A program made the translations under genes and the position numbers. The notes under the pieces were generated by a model that had not been told where the DNA came from, searched no databases, and saw only the letters and a program-made list of their open reading frames with translations. A stretch of DNA of 64,000 nucleotides from Mesorhizobium mediterraneum (GTDB lineage: Bacteria > Pseudomonadota > Alphaproteobacteria > Rhizobiales > Rhizobiaceae). Every line of letters begins with the position of its first letter. Within the stretch, counting starts at the first letter, position 1. The DNA lies in assembly GCF_002284565.1 (NCBI RefSeq), contig NZ_NPKI01000020.1, forward strand, positions 62,430 through 126,429. The letters are read 5' to 3'. This document shows, piece by piece, positions 34,493-43,487 of this stretch.

Positions 34493-35500
34493 CTAAAGCA
34501 AGCCGGCTGCCGTCATCAGATCGGTCACCTTCTTGGAGTTCAGCGTCGTCGCGTCGACCTTCGGCGCCTGCAGATCGGCTAGCGGCACCAGCGCCGGATT
34601 GGACTCCGCGCCCTTGCCGACCGCGTATTCGAAGGAATTGCCGGTCTTCAGCACCTCCTGACCACCCTTGCCGGTCACCCATTTCAGGAATGCCTGGGCT
34701 TCCTTCGGGTGCTTGCTGGAGGCCAGCACGCCACCGCCGGAAACCGAGACGAACGCGCCCGGATCCTGGTTCTTGAAATAGTGGAGCCCGATGTTCTTGC
34801 TGTTTTCACCGGTCTTGGCCTGGTCGCCGTAGTAGTAATAGTGATAGATCACGCCGCCTTCGACCTCGCCGGCATTGACCGCCTTCATCACCGTGCTGTT
34901 GCCCTTGTAGGCGGTGAAGTTCTCCTTCATCGCCTTCAGCCAGTCGGCCGTTGCGGCCTCACCCTTGAGCTGCAAAAGCGCGCTGACGATCGCCTGGAAA
35001 TCGGCGCCGGAGGGCGAAGCGGCCCAGCGTCCCTTCCAGCTTGGATCGGCGAGATCAAGCAGCGACTTAGGCAACTGCTCGGCGGTCAGCTTGGTCTTGT
35101 CGTAAACAAAGACGGTGCTGCGCGCGGCGACGCCCACCCACTTGCCGCTGGCCGGCTGATACTCCTGCGGAATCTGCGCCAGCGTGTCGGCATCGATCGG
35201 CGCGAACAGGCCTGATGCCTCGACCAGGGCCATAGCCGGCGAATTCTCGGTCAGGAACACGTCCGCAGGTGAGGCGGCGCCTTCGGCGACGATCTGGTTA
35301 GAGAAATCGCTGTCGCCGCCGTGGCGAACGGTGACCTTGATGCCGGTTTTCTTGGTGAAACCTTCCACCCAGGCATTAGTCAGGCTCTCATGCTGGGCAT
35401 TGTAGACGACGATGCCGCCGTCCTGGGCCATCGCCGGGCCGGTGATCAGGCTGATTGCAAGTGCTGTGGCACCGGCAAGGGCGGAAAGAGCATATTTCAT
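34493..35500 (-). CDS. fbpA: Ferric iron-binding periplasmic protein (FbpA type)
   Basis: This 335-residue protein has a Sec signal peptide (MKYALSALAGATALAISLI, cut after AMA). The mature part begins with GGIVVYNAQHESLTNAWVEG, as in FbpA/FutA proteins. The tyrosine cluster VIYHYYYYGDQAKTGENSKN is where the family coordinates Fe3+. The start at 35500 is set behind GAGAGGG; an ATG nine bases upstream abuts it. It is first gene of fbpA-fbpB-fbpC. No clear RirA/Irr-type box was seen upstream. Confidence 0.88.
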   Translation of the reverse strand: MKYALSALAGATALAISLITGPAMAQDGGIVVYNAQHESLTNAWVEGFTKKTGIKVTVRHGGDSDFSNQIVAEGAASPADVFLTENSPAMALVEASGLFAPIDADTLAQIPQEYQPASGKWVGVAARSTVFVYDKTKLTAEQLPKSLLDLADPSWKGRWAASPSGADFQAIVSALLQLKGEAATADWLKAMKENFTAYKGNSTVMKAVNAGEVEGGVIYHYYYYGDQAKTGENSKNIGLHYFKNQDPGAFVSVSGGGVLASSKHPKEAQAFLKWVTGKGGQEVLKTGNSFEYAVGKGAESNPALVPLADLQAPKVDATTLNSKKVTDLMTAAGLL

Positions 35501-35709
35501 GGACGTCATCCCTCTCGATCTCGATGGTCTTGATTTAGCAAGGCTGCACCTATCAATTCCTGACCGGTGTAGTCAACATTGGCCGCTGCGTTAATCAAGC
35601 GTCGAAACGCGAAAGCCACGCCGGACGGACAATTTTGTGTGAGCAGGCACGTGTCTGCTCTGTCCGCAACAAAGCGTCGCCGCGAAGGGATAGTGTTCCC
35701 CGGCGTTTT

Positions 35710-36915
35710 CTACGCGAAAATCAGGGGAGCGGTCTGCAGGCCGTAAAGCAGCACCGAGGGTCGTCTGACAACCCTGAGAAGGTCAAGGCGCCAACCCCCG
35801 GCCTTTGTGAACAGCGCCTCCAGCAGGGCGGCTAGCTCCAGCCTGGCGACATGCTGTCCGAGACAGACATGCAAGCCAGTGCCGAAGGTGAGGGTAGAGG
35901 GGACGGCGGAGCTCAGGTCCAGCTGGTCGCCTGCCGGAAAAACCGCCGCATCGCGATTGGCGCTGGCAAGCACTGGGACGACAGCCTGTCCGGCACGGAT
36001 GGCGACACCGTCAAAATCGAAGTCGTTCGCAGCGATCCGTGCTCCGGCATAGTGAACCGGAGCGCAATAGCGAAGCAGTTCTTCCGCTGCGGACAGCCAG
36101 CTTACGCGTCCGTCTTCAAGAAGTTTCCGCTGGTCGGGGAAGCATTCAAGCGCAACAAGCGCGTTGCCGAACGTGTCGACAACCGTCGCCTGTCCGGCAA
36201 AAAGGAGAAACACGATGTTGGCAACGGCGTCGTCGCGTTGCCAGCGGCCGGCTTCGACCTCTGCTAGCATCTGCGCGGCCATGCCGTTTGGCCGTATCGC
36301 ACCCTTGTCGATCGCGGACGACACCCAGAGTTCCAGCCGGCGGCAGGCATCATTGGCGTCGGGGTCCACGCCTTTAGGTCTCATCTCCAGTGCTTTGGCC
36401 ATGCATTGTGCATCCTCTCCCATCGACCACGGGTTATCGATATTAATGCCGAGGATGTTCTCCAAAGTTGAGAACGACAAAGGGACGGCCAGATCGCGCA
36501 CTGCGTCGAAGTCTGGTTTTTCCGTGGCCTTTTGCGTCAAATGCAATGCTGTGGACAACAGGCTGTCGAAGAGACGCGCACTCAGGGATGGCGTCAGCGA
36601 TCCCGCGAGCGGGCGGCGAAGTTGTAGATGTTGCGGAGGATCCGACAACATCATGGATTTCGTCAGCAGATCGAGCGCGTAATTAGCGGTGATCTTTTGC
36701 CGGGTCGCCTGGTAAGCGCCGGGCGGCGCTTGCAAAAGCGACGGGTGTTTCAGCGCCTTCGAAACCAGGGCATGGCTGAACACGTAATACGCTTGGCCCA
36801 CTTCGGGGTAAGGTGCTTCGCCCCAAGCTGCTCCCCCGGTCGCCCGGCGCCGCGCGAATTCTGGAAACCGATCGTTGCCGAGAGCGAAAGGGTTGAAAAG
36901 CTTGGCTGATATCAT
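35710..36915 (-). CDS. Cytochrome P450
   Basis: This 401-residue heme-thiolate monooxygenase ends with the heme loop LTFGTGLHVCLGQHVARLEL, whose cysteine is the axial ligand. The K-helix ExxR is in AAEELLRYCAPVHY. The I-helix reads LLFAGQATVVDTFGN, so the usual acid of AGxET is an alanine, an atypical oxygen-activation site. There is no signal or membrane anchor, as in soluble bacterial P450s. Its ATG overlaps the stop of the upstream GNAT gene by four bases, so the two are coupled. The substrate is unknown; a redox partner is not encoded nearby. Confidence 0.92.
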   Translation of the reverse strand: MISAKLFNPFALGNDRFPEFARRRATGGAAWGEAPYPEVGQAYYVFSHALVSKALKHPSLLQAPPGAYQATRQKITANYALDLLTKSMMLSDPPQHLQLRRPLAGSLTPSLSARLFDSLLSTALHLTQKATEKPDFDAVRDLAVPLSFSTLENILGINIDNPWSMGEDAQCMAKALEMRPKGVDPDANDACRRLELWVSSAIDKGAIRPNGMAAQMLAEVEAGRWQRDDAVANIVFLLFAGQATVVDTFGNALVALECFPDQRKLLEDGRVSWLSAAEELLRYCAPVHYAGARIAANDFDFDGVAIRAGQAVVPVLASANRDAAVFPAGDQLDLSSAVPSTLTFGTGLHVCLGQHVARLELAALLEALFTKAGGWRLDLLRVVRRPSVLLYGLQTAPLIFA

Positions 36916-37571
36916 TGGGTGACATCCACCGCAAAGATAACGCGATAGCCCCCGGAGCTTGCATCCTCCGGCAGAAATCCAGGCGCCAGATGCAGAAATT
37001 CGCAGTTCAGTACCCGTCGGTAGAATCGCAGCAGCGGATCCCGGATTATGGATTTCACCGGAGGCGTCACGCCGGTACGGTGCCAGTCGTCGATGGTCGC
37101 GCGAAACCTCTGATCCGGAAGCACCTTGTCGGGAGTGTCGTGCTGCGCGCCTGCGTAGGACGGACAGCGTCCGTCTCCCACCAACCAGCGTGCACCGACC
37201 CGGCGCCCGTGCTCGATCAATTCGGAAAGCAGACGACGCGCGATATCGGTTCCTCTGAACTCCGGACGCACACCGAGATTATAGACATAGAGCGAAAGCG
37301 CAGGCTCACTTCGGGCCATCGAAGAATAGGCGGAGAAGGTCTTTGGAAACTTTGCGGTGTCGTGCGGATCCTGATTGGTCTCTACGAAGCAGATTGCGCC
37401 TGCGACAAGACTATCAATGGAGGCCGCGATCATCGTATGCCCTAGGGAAAGTCGACGACGGATAGTGTCCGCTCCGGCACCAAGCGGTCCCCATGCGGCA
37501 TTCTCCATCTCGGCCATCCGCGGCACGTCTTCTTTGTCGAGGGAGTGAAATCTGATGTTTTTGGTTGTCAT
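36912..37571 (-). CDS. GNAT-family acyltransferase
   Basis: This 219-residue protein has the GNAT acetyl-CoA site LYVYNLGVRPEFRGTDIARRLLSELIEHG (RGTDIA pyrophosphate loop) near residue 115. The N-terminal half binds substrate. The C-terminal part (DDWHRTGVTPPVKSIIRDPL onward) lies beyond the usual domain and has a large cysteine- and aromatic-containing end. It is upstream of and coupled to the P450, and divergent from an ATP-grasp gene 56 bases away. Together these suggest acylation of a small molecule or amino acid, an inference. Confidence 0.85.
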   Translation of the reverse strand: MTTKNIRFHSLDKEDVPRMAEMENAAWGPLGAGADTIRRRLSLGHTMIAASIDSLVAGAICFVETNQDPHDTAKFPKTFSAYSSMARSEPALSLYVYNLGVRPEFRGTDIARRLLSELIEHGRRVGARWLVGDGRCPSYAGAQHDTPDKVLPDQRFRATIDDWHRTGVTPPVKSIIRDPLLRFYRRVLNCEFLHLAPGFLPEDASSGGYRVIFAVDVTQ

Positions 37572-37627
37572 GAAGGGCAGCCCGCCAATGCCGTGTAGAA
37601 TGCATGATCTCTATTTGCTAGTCGTGC

Positions 37628-38677
37628 ATGCGCGACCCCGCAACGGCTGATTTTCCGATGATTTTTTATGTTTGCCATCGCCTGCATACCTACACCCAGG
37701 CGAGCTTTCTTCTCTATTATCGAAAAGATATGCAGAACTTTTTTCGCTTGGTCCCCTATGAACAGGCAACTCTTCTAGGGTCGCTTTCTGCGGGAACGGT
37801 AATCTGGTCCGACATGGACCGACTGAGTGGGGTTGAAATCGATGCGGCCTCGGAGCTCGCCCGCAAATTGGAGCTGGAACAACCTCACGTCGTTCAGCTC
37901 AATCATCCGCGCGAGAGTTTTCAGCGTTTCGATTTGCTGCGCAAACTGTTTGCGGACGGCATCAACAATTTCCAGGTCCACCGGCCAGATGCTCTGCCCG
38001 ACGATATACGCTATCCCGTTTTTCTACGCGACGAGACAGGCGCCGCTTACAAGGCGCCACGGCTATTGCAAGCGCGTCGCGAGCTGGACAATGCTCTCGC
38101 CGCCCTGCCTGACATGAAGTTCGTCCGACCAATGGTGGTCGAATTCGGATCGAAGGCCGGCCCCGATGGCCTGTACCGAAAATACGCGGCCTATCGCGTC
38201 GGCGATCGGACCTACGCACAGCATTGTTTTGCCAACGAAGAATGGTTCATCAAGGACCCTGGAAGGGGCATTCTGCAAGCTACAAGAAAACAGCACCTGG
38301 ACTATGTAAGGGACAATCCCCATGCGCCGGATCTGATGGCGATTTTCGAAAAGGCCTCGATTACATATGGTCGGATCGACTACACGATCGTCGGTGGCCG
38401 CATTCAGGTCTTCGAGATCAACACCAACCCGACCGTCCTGAGTTATCCGCCAACACCTTTCGACAAATATGATTCAATGCCCTACGCCAACATGCATGCC
38501 GATGCTCTTTTGGCGCTGCCGCATGCGCGCGACCCGTCATCGACTGCGGAACTCGATAGAACGCATTTCGAAGTTCTTGCGGTGCTGCGGCGCGAGTACC
38601 GGAAAAGGCGCAGGAAGTTGGTCGTCCGAAAAGGTTTGAGGTTTGTCCGGGACGCGGTGCTCGGCTCTAGGCACTGA
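37628..38677 (+). CDS. ATP-grasp family protein, uncharacterised ligase
   Basis: This protein has up to 349 residues; the start may instead be the ATG at 37658 (MIFYVCHRLHTYTQASFLLYY), since neither has a good ribosome site. The N-terminal part (NHPRESFQRFDLLRKLFADG) resembles the pre-ATP-grasp domain. YPVFLRDETGAAYKAP fits the ATP-binding lysine region. The C-terminal YGRIDYTIVGGRIQVFEINTNP carries the Mg-ATP DxxE-NxN residues of ATP-grasp carboxylate-amine ligases (RimK/Ddl-like). It ends in a basic helix (RREYRKRRRKLVVRKGLR). It is divergent from GNAT-P450. The substrate is unknown. Confidence 0.8.
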   Translation: MRDPATADFPMIFYVCHRLHTYTQASFLLYYRKDMQNFFRLVPYEQATLLGSLSAGTVIWSDMDRLSGVEIDAASELARKLELEQPHVVQLNHPRESFQRFDLLRKLFADGINNFQVHRPDALPDDIRYPVFLRDETGAAYKAPRLLQARRELDNALAALPDMKFVRPMVVEFGSKAGPDGLYRKYAAYRVGDRTYAQHCFANEEWFIKDPGRGILQATRKQHLDYVRDNPHAPDLMAIFEKASITYGRIDYTIVGGRIQVFEINTNPTVLSYPPTPFDKYDSMPYANMHADALLALPHARDPSSTAELDRTHFEVLAVLRREYRKRRRKLVVRKGLRFVRDAVLGSRH

Positions 38678-38738
38678 GCCGTCTGCAAATCTTCGTGATA
38701 TTCCCATAGTTTGGCTTGGACATTATTTCGCCGGCCAC

Positions 38739-38764
38739 GTAACAAATCAGCGCCGAGGCGCGAA
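38739..38764 (+). promoter_or_regulatory. Candidate ECF-sigma-dependent promoter of the sigma factor gene
   Basis: GTAACA, 16 bases, then CGAA lies 19 bases ahead of the GTG start. This resembles the GTAACC-N16-CGAA consensus I recall for Caulobacter SigF-type (NrsF-linked) ECF promoters, so the sigma factor may activate its own operon. Confidence 0.5.
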
Positions 38765-38782
38765 TATCGGGAGTGAACTCTT

Positions 38783-39352
38783 GTGACCGGCAAGGACGAG
38801 GCCGAGCTTTCCCGGCTGATGCGGGCCGCGATCGCGGGAGATGAAAGGGCTTACGCCGACTTTCTGCACCGGACGGCTGCTCTCGTTCGCGGCTTTGTCA
38901 GGCGCAAGATCGTCCACGGCGGGGTCGATCCCGAGGATGTCGTGCAGGAAACCTTGCTGGCCATTCATGTGAAACGGCATACCTGGCGCCAGGATTTGGC
39001 TGTGCTGCCGTGGGTCTACGCCATTGCGCGCTTCAAGCTGATCGACGCCTTCCGGCGGCGCGGGCGGCGTGTCGAGATCGAGATCGACGAGATCGCCGAG
39101 ACCTTCGCCGAGCCGGAGGCCGAGACGGTCAGCGAGCGCGACATCAATCGGGCCCTGGACGGACTGCCGCCGGCGCAACGTTCCGTCGTCTCGTCTGTAT
39201 CGGTCGAAGGCCGTTCCATCGGCGAGACGGCAGCGAAGTTCGGCATCAGCGAGACGGCGGTGCGCGTGTCGCTACATCGCGGACTTGCCGCCATTGCCAA
39301 ACGGTTCGGGGCCAAACAATTCGGGCGGGCCAAACAGTTCAAGCGGGAATGA
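38783..39352 (+). CDS. ECF-type RNA polymerase sigma factor (SigF/NrsF-linked)
   Basis: This 189-residue protein starts at a GTG behind GGGAG. Region 2 is PEDVVQETLLAIHVKRHTW with LPWVYAIARFKLIDAFRRRGRR; region 4 is LPPAQRSVVSSVSVEGRSIG with TAAKFGISETAVRVSLHRGL. It redirects RNA polymerase to stress promoters. The gene for a six-helix NrsF-type anti-sigma follows by one base, so activity is probably controlled by release from the membrane. In Caulobacter the homologous pair responds to heavy-metal/oxidative stress. Confidence 0.92.
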   Translation: MTGKDEAELSRLMRAAIAGDERAYADFLHRTAALVRGFVRRKIVHGGVDPEDVVQETLLAIHVKRHTWRQDLAVLPWVYAIARFKLIDAFRRRGRRVEIEIDEIAETFAEPEAETVSERDINRALDGLPPAQRSVVSSVSVEGRSIGETAAKFGISETAVRVSLHRGLAAIAKRFGAKQFGRAKQFKRE

Positions 39353-39353
39353 C

Positions 39354-39992
39354 ATGAGGACCGACGATCTCATCAAGGCGCTCGACGCCGATGCCCGCAG
39401 CACGGCGATGCCGCTTGGCTCGGCCTGGTGGCTGGCCGCCGGTGCGGCTACCGTGATCGCGGCGGTGGTTTTCTGGCTGACGATCGGTCCGCGTGCCGAC
39501 ATCGCGACCGCCATGCATACGATGCGCTTCCTCGCCAAGTTCGTCTTCACGACTGCTCTGGCCGTCAGCGCCTTCGCCTTGATCCGGGCCCTGTCCACAC
39601 CCAGTGCATCGACAGGCAAGGCGGCGGCCTGGATGATTGCCGCACCGCTGCTGGTGATCATTGCGGTGGTTCTGGAGCTCCTTTCCGTGCCTGCGGCCGA
39701 CTGGGGCACACGGCTGGTCGGCAGCAACATGGTTATCTGCCTGACGTCCATTCCGCTGATCGGCATCGGTCCGCTTGCCGTCTTCATAGCGGTGCTGCGC
39801 TATGGCGCGCCGACGCGGCCGGTGCTTGCGGGAACGGTGGCGGGCCTGCTCGCCGGTGGGCTGGCGGCAACTTTCTATGCCGCACACTGCTTCGACGACT
39901 CGCCGCTTTTCGTCGCCACCTGGTACACGATCGCGATTGCCGTCCTCGCCGCGCTCGGCGCGCTCGGCGCCCGGATTTTCGTGCGCTGGTAG
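39354..39992 (+). CDS. NrsF-type (DUF1109) membrane anti-sigma factor
   Basis: This 212-residue protein has a short cytoplasmic N-terminus (MRTDDLIKALDADARSTAMP) and six transmembrane helices, the DUF1109/NrsF architecture. It would hold the ECF sigma factor at the inner membrane. A cysteine in the second periplasmic side loop (AAHCFDD) and one in NMVICLTS match the idea of a redox or metal sensing site. It starts one base after the sigma factor stop. Confidence 0.9.
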   Translation: MRTDDLIKALDADARSTAMPLGSAWWLAAGAATVIAAVVFWLTIGPRADIATAMHTMRFLAKFVFTTALAVSAFALIRALSTPSASTGKAAAWMIAAPLLVIIAVVLELLSVPAADWGTRLVGSNMVICLTSIPLIGIGPLAVFIAVLRYGAPTRPVLAGTVAGLLAGGLAATFYAAHCFDDSPLFVATWYTIAIAVLAALGALGARIFVRW

Positions 39993-40262
39993 CGACGGCC
40001 CGCGAGCGGAGACCGTGATGCTCTAACGTCAAAACTCATTTCATTTCTGAACGACCTCGTTCGACCCCGTTGCGGCCCTTTCGCTCGGAGAACTTCTACG
40101 GCAAGCCCTGACCCGAAGCAGTCATTGACTGTTGAAGGCTCAATGTTCCGAAAGGGGTAGGAGACCATCATTCTACCCAGCTAGCCGTTCTCGTTGCTGG
40201 CCACGATGGACTCTTCCGTGCGGCGCAAATACCATCGATCCAACCAGTGAGGCGATCACTTA

Positions 40263-41987
40263 ATGGCTGATGAACGCGTCAAGCGCCGTCTTGCCGCCAT
40301 CGCTGTGGCCGACGTGGTCGGCTACAGCCGAATGATGGAGGCGGATGAGGCGGGCACGCTGGCGGCACTGAAGGAGCGGCGCAAGGCGATCCTGGAGCCG
40401 ATCGTTCGCGATCGCGGCGGGCGGATCGTCAAGCTTATGGGCGACGGCGTGCTGATGGAGTTCACCAGCGCGGTGAACGCGGTCGAGGCTGCAGTCGAAC
40501 TACAGGCCAAAATGGCGGAGGCCAACCAATCCCTCACCGAGCACCGCCGCATATTGCTGCGTATCGGCATCAATCTGGGCGACGTGATCGGTGAGGGCTC
40601 GGACATCTATGGCGACGGTGTGAACGTTGCGGCTCGCCTCGAAGCCTTGGCAGAGCCAGGCGGGGTCTGCGTATCGGCCAAGGTTCATGAGGAATTGCGA
40701 GGCAAAGGCAACGCTGCCTTCGAGGACATGGGCGAGGTGGAGCTCAAGAATATCGTCAGACCGGTGCGGGTTTACCGTGTGGAAACGAGTACTGGTCAAG
40801 TGGGCGGGCGGGCCGCAACGACGTCTGCTGCCAGGCCCTCCATTGCCGTTTTGCCATTCGACAATCTGAGCGGCGATCCCAGTCAACAATACCTTTCGGA
40901 CGGCATCACGGAGGACATCACCACCGAGTTGTCGCGGTTCAAAAATCTTACCGTCGCGGCGCGTCACGCTTCGTTCCATCTTGCCAGGATGGGCATCAAC
41001 CCAATGCAGGCCGCCCGCGATCTGGGCGCGAACTACGTCATCGAAGGTAGTGTGCGGAAGGCGGGCGAGCGGATTCGCATTACTGCACAGTTGATCGACG
41101 CAAGGACAGGCAACCACGTCTGGGCGGAGCGGTATGATCGCGAATGCCACGACATTTTTGCTGTGCAGGACGAAGTCGTGGCAGCAATCGTGACGACGCT
41201 CGAGGGGCGAATGGTGGCCGCTGCTGCTCTTCAGGTGCGCAAGCGGCCAACGTCGAGCTGGACGGCCTATGACTTTTTCCTGCAGGGCCGGGAGCTGGCC
41301 GACGCCAACATGGAGAAGGAGGCCGTTCCGCTTTTTTCCCGCGCGACGGCGATCGATCCCGATTTTGCGCACGCTCACGCCTGGCTGGCGATCGCTCTCC
41401 TCGCCCGCTACTGGTTCGACACCGATCCACGAACGCTGCACGAAGCGTCACTTGCCGCACAAAGAGCCATGGAGTTGGACAGCAACGATCCAACGGTCCA
41501 CCACGCCAACGGCATGGTCATGGTGTGGCTCCGCGAATACGAACGGGCCGGCGTCCATTTCGACCGCGCCGTCGCTCTCAATCCGGCCGATGCGCAAATT
41601 CGCGCGGACCGAGCGAATTGGTTGCGATACGCCGGCCGGCCGGAGGAGGCTCTGGCTTCAATCGACGACGCGCTGAAGAGAACCCCGTTTCCACCACACT
41701 GGTTCTGGGTAATTCGCGCCAAAATTTTGCTGGAACTGAGGAGATATGGCGAAGTCGTAGCGGCCTTGGACAACATGCCAAAAAAGGATCACCCCGCTTG
41801 GCTCACACTGGCGGCCGCCCATGACCATCTCGGCCATGCCGCTCTCGCTGCGAATGCGCTGGCGAAGGCTCGCGAACTTAGACCCAGCATCTCATCGCGG
41901 GAACTGATCGCTGTGAATCCTTATGCTCACCGAGATGCGCTCAAACCTCTGCTCGATGGCCTGCGCAACGCCGGATTGCCGGAGTAA
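40263..41987 (+). CDS. Class III adenylate/guanylate cyclase with TPR domain
   Basis: This 574-residue protein has the cyclase domain in residues ~8-165: metal aspartates in AIAVADVVGYSRMM and KLMGDGVLMEF, and transition-state Asn/Arg in YGDGVNVAARLEAL, so it should be catalytic. Residues ~190-320 are a TolB/FlgO-like segment (IAVLPFDNLSGDPSQQYLSDG). The last 250 residues are TPR repeats. This cyclase-TolB-TPR architecture is highly expanded in Mesorhizobium and Bradyrhizobium. No transmembrane helix is evident. ATP versus GTP use is not certain by eye. Confidence 0.9.
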   Translation: MADERVKRRLAAIAVADVVGYSRMMEADEAGTLAALKERRKAILEPIVRDRGGRIVKLMGDGVLMEFTSAVNAVEAAVELQAKMAEANQSLTEHRRILLRIGINLGDVIGEGSDIYGDGVNVAARLEALAEPGGVCVSAKVHEELRGKGNAAFEDMGEVELKNIVRPVRVYRVETSTGQVGGRAATTSAARPSIAVLPFDNLSGDPSQQYLSDGITEDITTELSRFKNLTVAARHASFHLARMGINPMQAARDLGANYVIEGSVRKAGERIRITAQLIDARTGNHVWAERYDRECHDIFAVQDEVVAAIVTTLEGRMVAAAALQVRKRPTSSWTAYDFFLQGRELADANMEKEAVPLFSRATAIDPDFAHAHAWLAIALLARYWFDTDPRTLHEASLAAQRAMELDSNDPTVHHANGMVMVWLREYERAGVHFDRAVALNPADAQIRADRANWLRYAGRPEEALASIDDALKRTPFPPHWFWVIRAKILLELRRYGEVVAALDNMPKKDHPAWLTLAAAHDHLGHAALAANALAKARELRPSISSRELIAVNPYAHRDALKPLLDGLRNAGLPE

Positions 41988-42491
41988 GTAGGCCGCCAAT
42001 GGGACATTGAAAATTTACACCACGCGGCGAGTTCACCGGAACGCATGCGGATGGCTTCGCGGTCGCAAACGATAGTCCGTCCCTTGAGGTTGCGGAACAC
42101 CGCGCCTCTTGCCCCGGCCGTAGGCTACGCGCGGAGTGGGTGACGAATGCGGCGTTTGGCGTTCGTATCGTGAATGCCCAAAGATGGCGCTGCCTACTCG
42201 TTCCGATTGGCGAGGCGGAGGGCAGAAACCACCCATCTCGGCTATTGGCGGCATCCCGCTGATTGAGTTTTGACTCTAAAGCGGAATGCGTTTGGATTGA
42301 TCCGGCATTCCGCTCTATCTCTTTGTTTCGTTTGTGCGACGCCAAGTGGTTCCAGTTGGCCGCAAAATGCTCGACGTGAAACGCTCTGCCGGGCTGGTTT
42401 GAGCCAGATCCATCGGGCTTCGGGCAAGGATCGGCCCGATGCGGTCTTCACTCAGCGCGACCGCGCGATGTCCGTTGGCTCGTATCGCCGG
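41988..42491. other. 504-base gap without a convincing gene
   Basis: No open frame here looks like a protein: the minus-strand frame reaching 42345 has no family-like or codon-biased sequence. The only clear structure is the AGAGC-type palindrome at 42281-42313. It separates the cyclase gene from the convergent hydroxyacyl-CoA dehydrogenase gene. Confidence 0.6.
42281..42313. repeat. AGAGC-type palindrome
   Basis: GCGGAATGC and GCATTCCGC, 15 bases apart, are flanked by CTCTAAA and CTCTATC. It is the same dispersed family as 15129-15167 and 52966-53002, a common rhizobial intergenic element. Confidence 0.7.
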
Positions 42492-43370
42492 TCAGCGCGT
42501 CGGAACGGGATGCTCGCCGCGATAGTCGTAGAAGCCGCGCCCGGTCTTGCGGCCGAGCCAGCCGGCCTCGACATATTTCACCAGCAGCGGGCAGGGGCGG
42601 TACTTCGAATCCGACAGGCCGTCATGCAGCACCTGCATGATCGACAGGCAGGTGTCGAGGCCGATGAAATCGGCGAGCTGCAGCGGTCCCATCGGATGGT
42701 TGGCGCCGAGCCTCATGGCGGTGTCGATCGCGTCGACCGAGCCGACCCCCTCATAGAGCGTGTAGATCGCCTCGTTGATCATCGGCAGCAGGATGCGGTT
42801 GACGATGAAGGCCGGAAAATCCTCCGAGACGGTGATCGTCTTGTCGAGATGGTTCACATAGGCCTTTGCCGCTTCGAAGGTCTGGTCCTCGGTGGCGATG
42901 CCGCGCACCAGTTCGACCAGCTTCATCAGTGGAACCGGATTCATGAAATGGATGCCGATGAAACGCTCCGGCCTGTCGGTCTGCGCGGCGAGACGTGTGA
43001 TCGAGATCGACGAGGTGTTCGTCGCCAGGATGGCTTCGGGATTGAGCTGCGGACAGAGTTGGGCGTAGATCTTGCGCTTGACCGTCTCGTCCTCGGTCGC
43101 CGCTTCGATCACCAGATCGGCACCCGCAAGGTCGGCCATGGTGGGCGCTGCCGAAATGCGCGCCATCGCGTCATTGCGCAGCTTTTCCTCAAGTTTGCCG
43201 GAGCCGACCTGGCGGGCCATGTTGCCGCTGATCGTGGCGATGCCCTTTTCGATGCGGTCGGGTGAGATGTCGTAGACCAGCACCTTGTAGCCCGCAAGCG
43301 CGGACACATGGGCGATGCCGCCACCCATCTGGCCCGCGCCGATGATGCCGATCGTCTCGATCTTGCTCAT
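42492..43370 (-). CDS. 3-hydroxybutyryl-CoA dehydrogenase
   Basis: This 292-residue enzyme has the NAD-binding site IGIIGAGQMGGGIAHVSALAGY. It also has the family pattern FIGIHFMNPVPLMKLVELVRG with the catalytic His, the downstream Glu, and DFPAFIVNRILLPMINEAIY. It interconverts 3-hydroxybutyryl-CoA and acetoacetyl-CoA in short-chain fatty acid/PHB metabolism. It lies downstream of etfB-etfA on the same strand, and ETF accepts electrons from the preceding acyl-CoA dehydrogenase step, so the grouping is logical. Confidence 0.92.
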   Translation of the reverse strand: MSKIETIGIIGAGQMGGGIAHVSALAGYKVLVYDISPDRIEKGIATISGNMARQVGSGKLEEKLRNDAMARISAAPTMADLAGADLVIEAATEDETVKRKIYAQLCPQLNPEAILATNTSSISITRLAAQTDRPERFIGIHFMNPVPLMKLVELVRGIATEDQTFEAAKAYVNHLDKTITVSEDFPAFIVNRILLPMINEAIYTLYEGVGSVDAIDTAMRLGANHPMGPLQLADFIGLDTCLSIMQVLHDGLSDSKYRPCPLLVKYVEAGWLGRKTGRGFYDYRGEHPVPTR

Positions 43371-43487
43371 TACACCGATCCCGTCAAAAGGCCTTTGCGG
43401 CCTGCTTTTTGTGCGGTGCAAACTAAAAGGGCGGGGTGACTTCGTCTACCCCACCCCTCACTATTTAATACGCTTTGCCAGATAGCG

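Noticed and set aside
41941..42345. A 134-codon minus-strand frame in the gap after the cyclase gene
   Set aside because: No ribosome site, overlaps the cyclase 3' end, and has no protein-like pattern.
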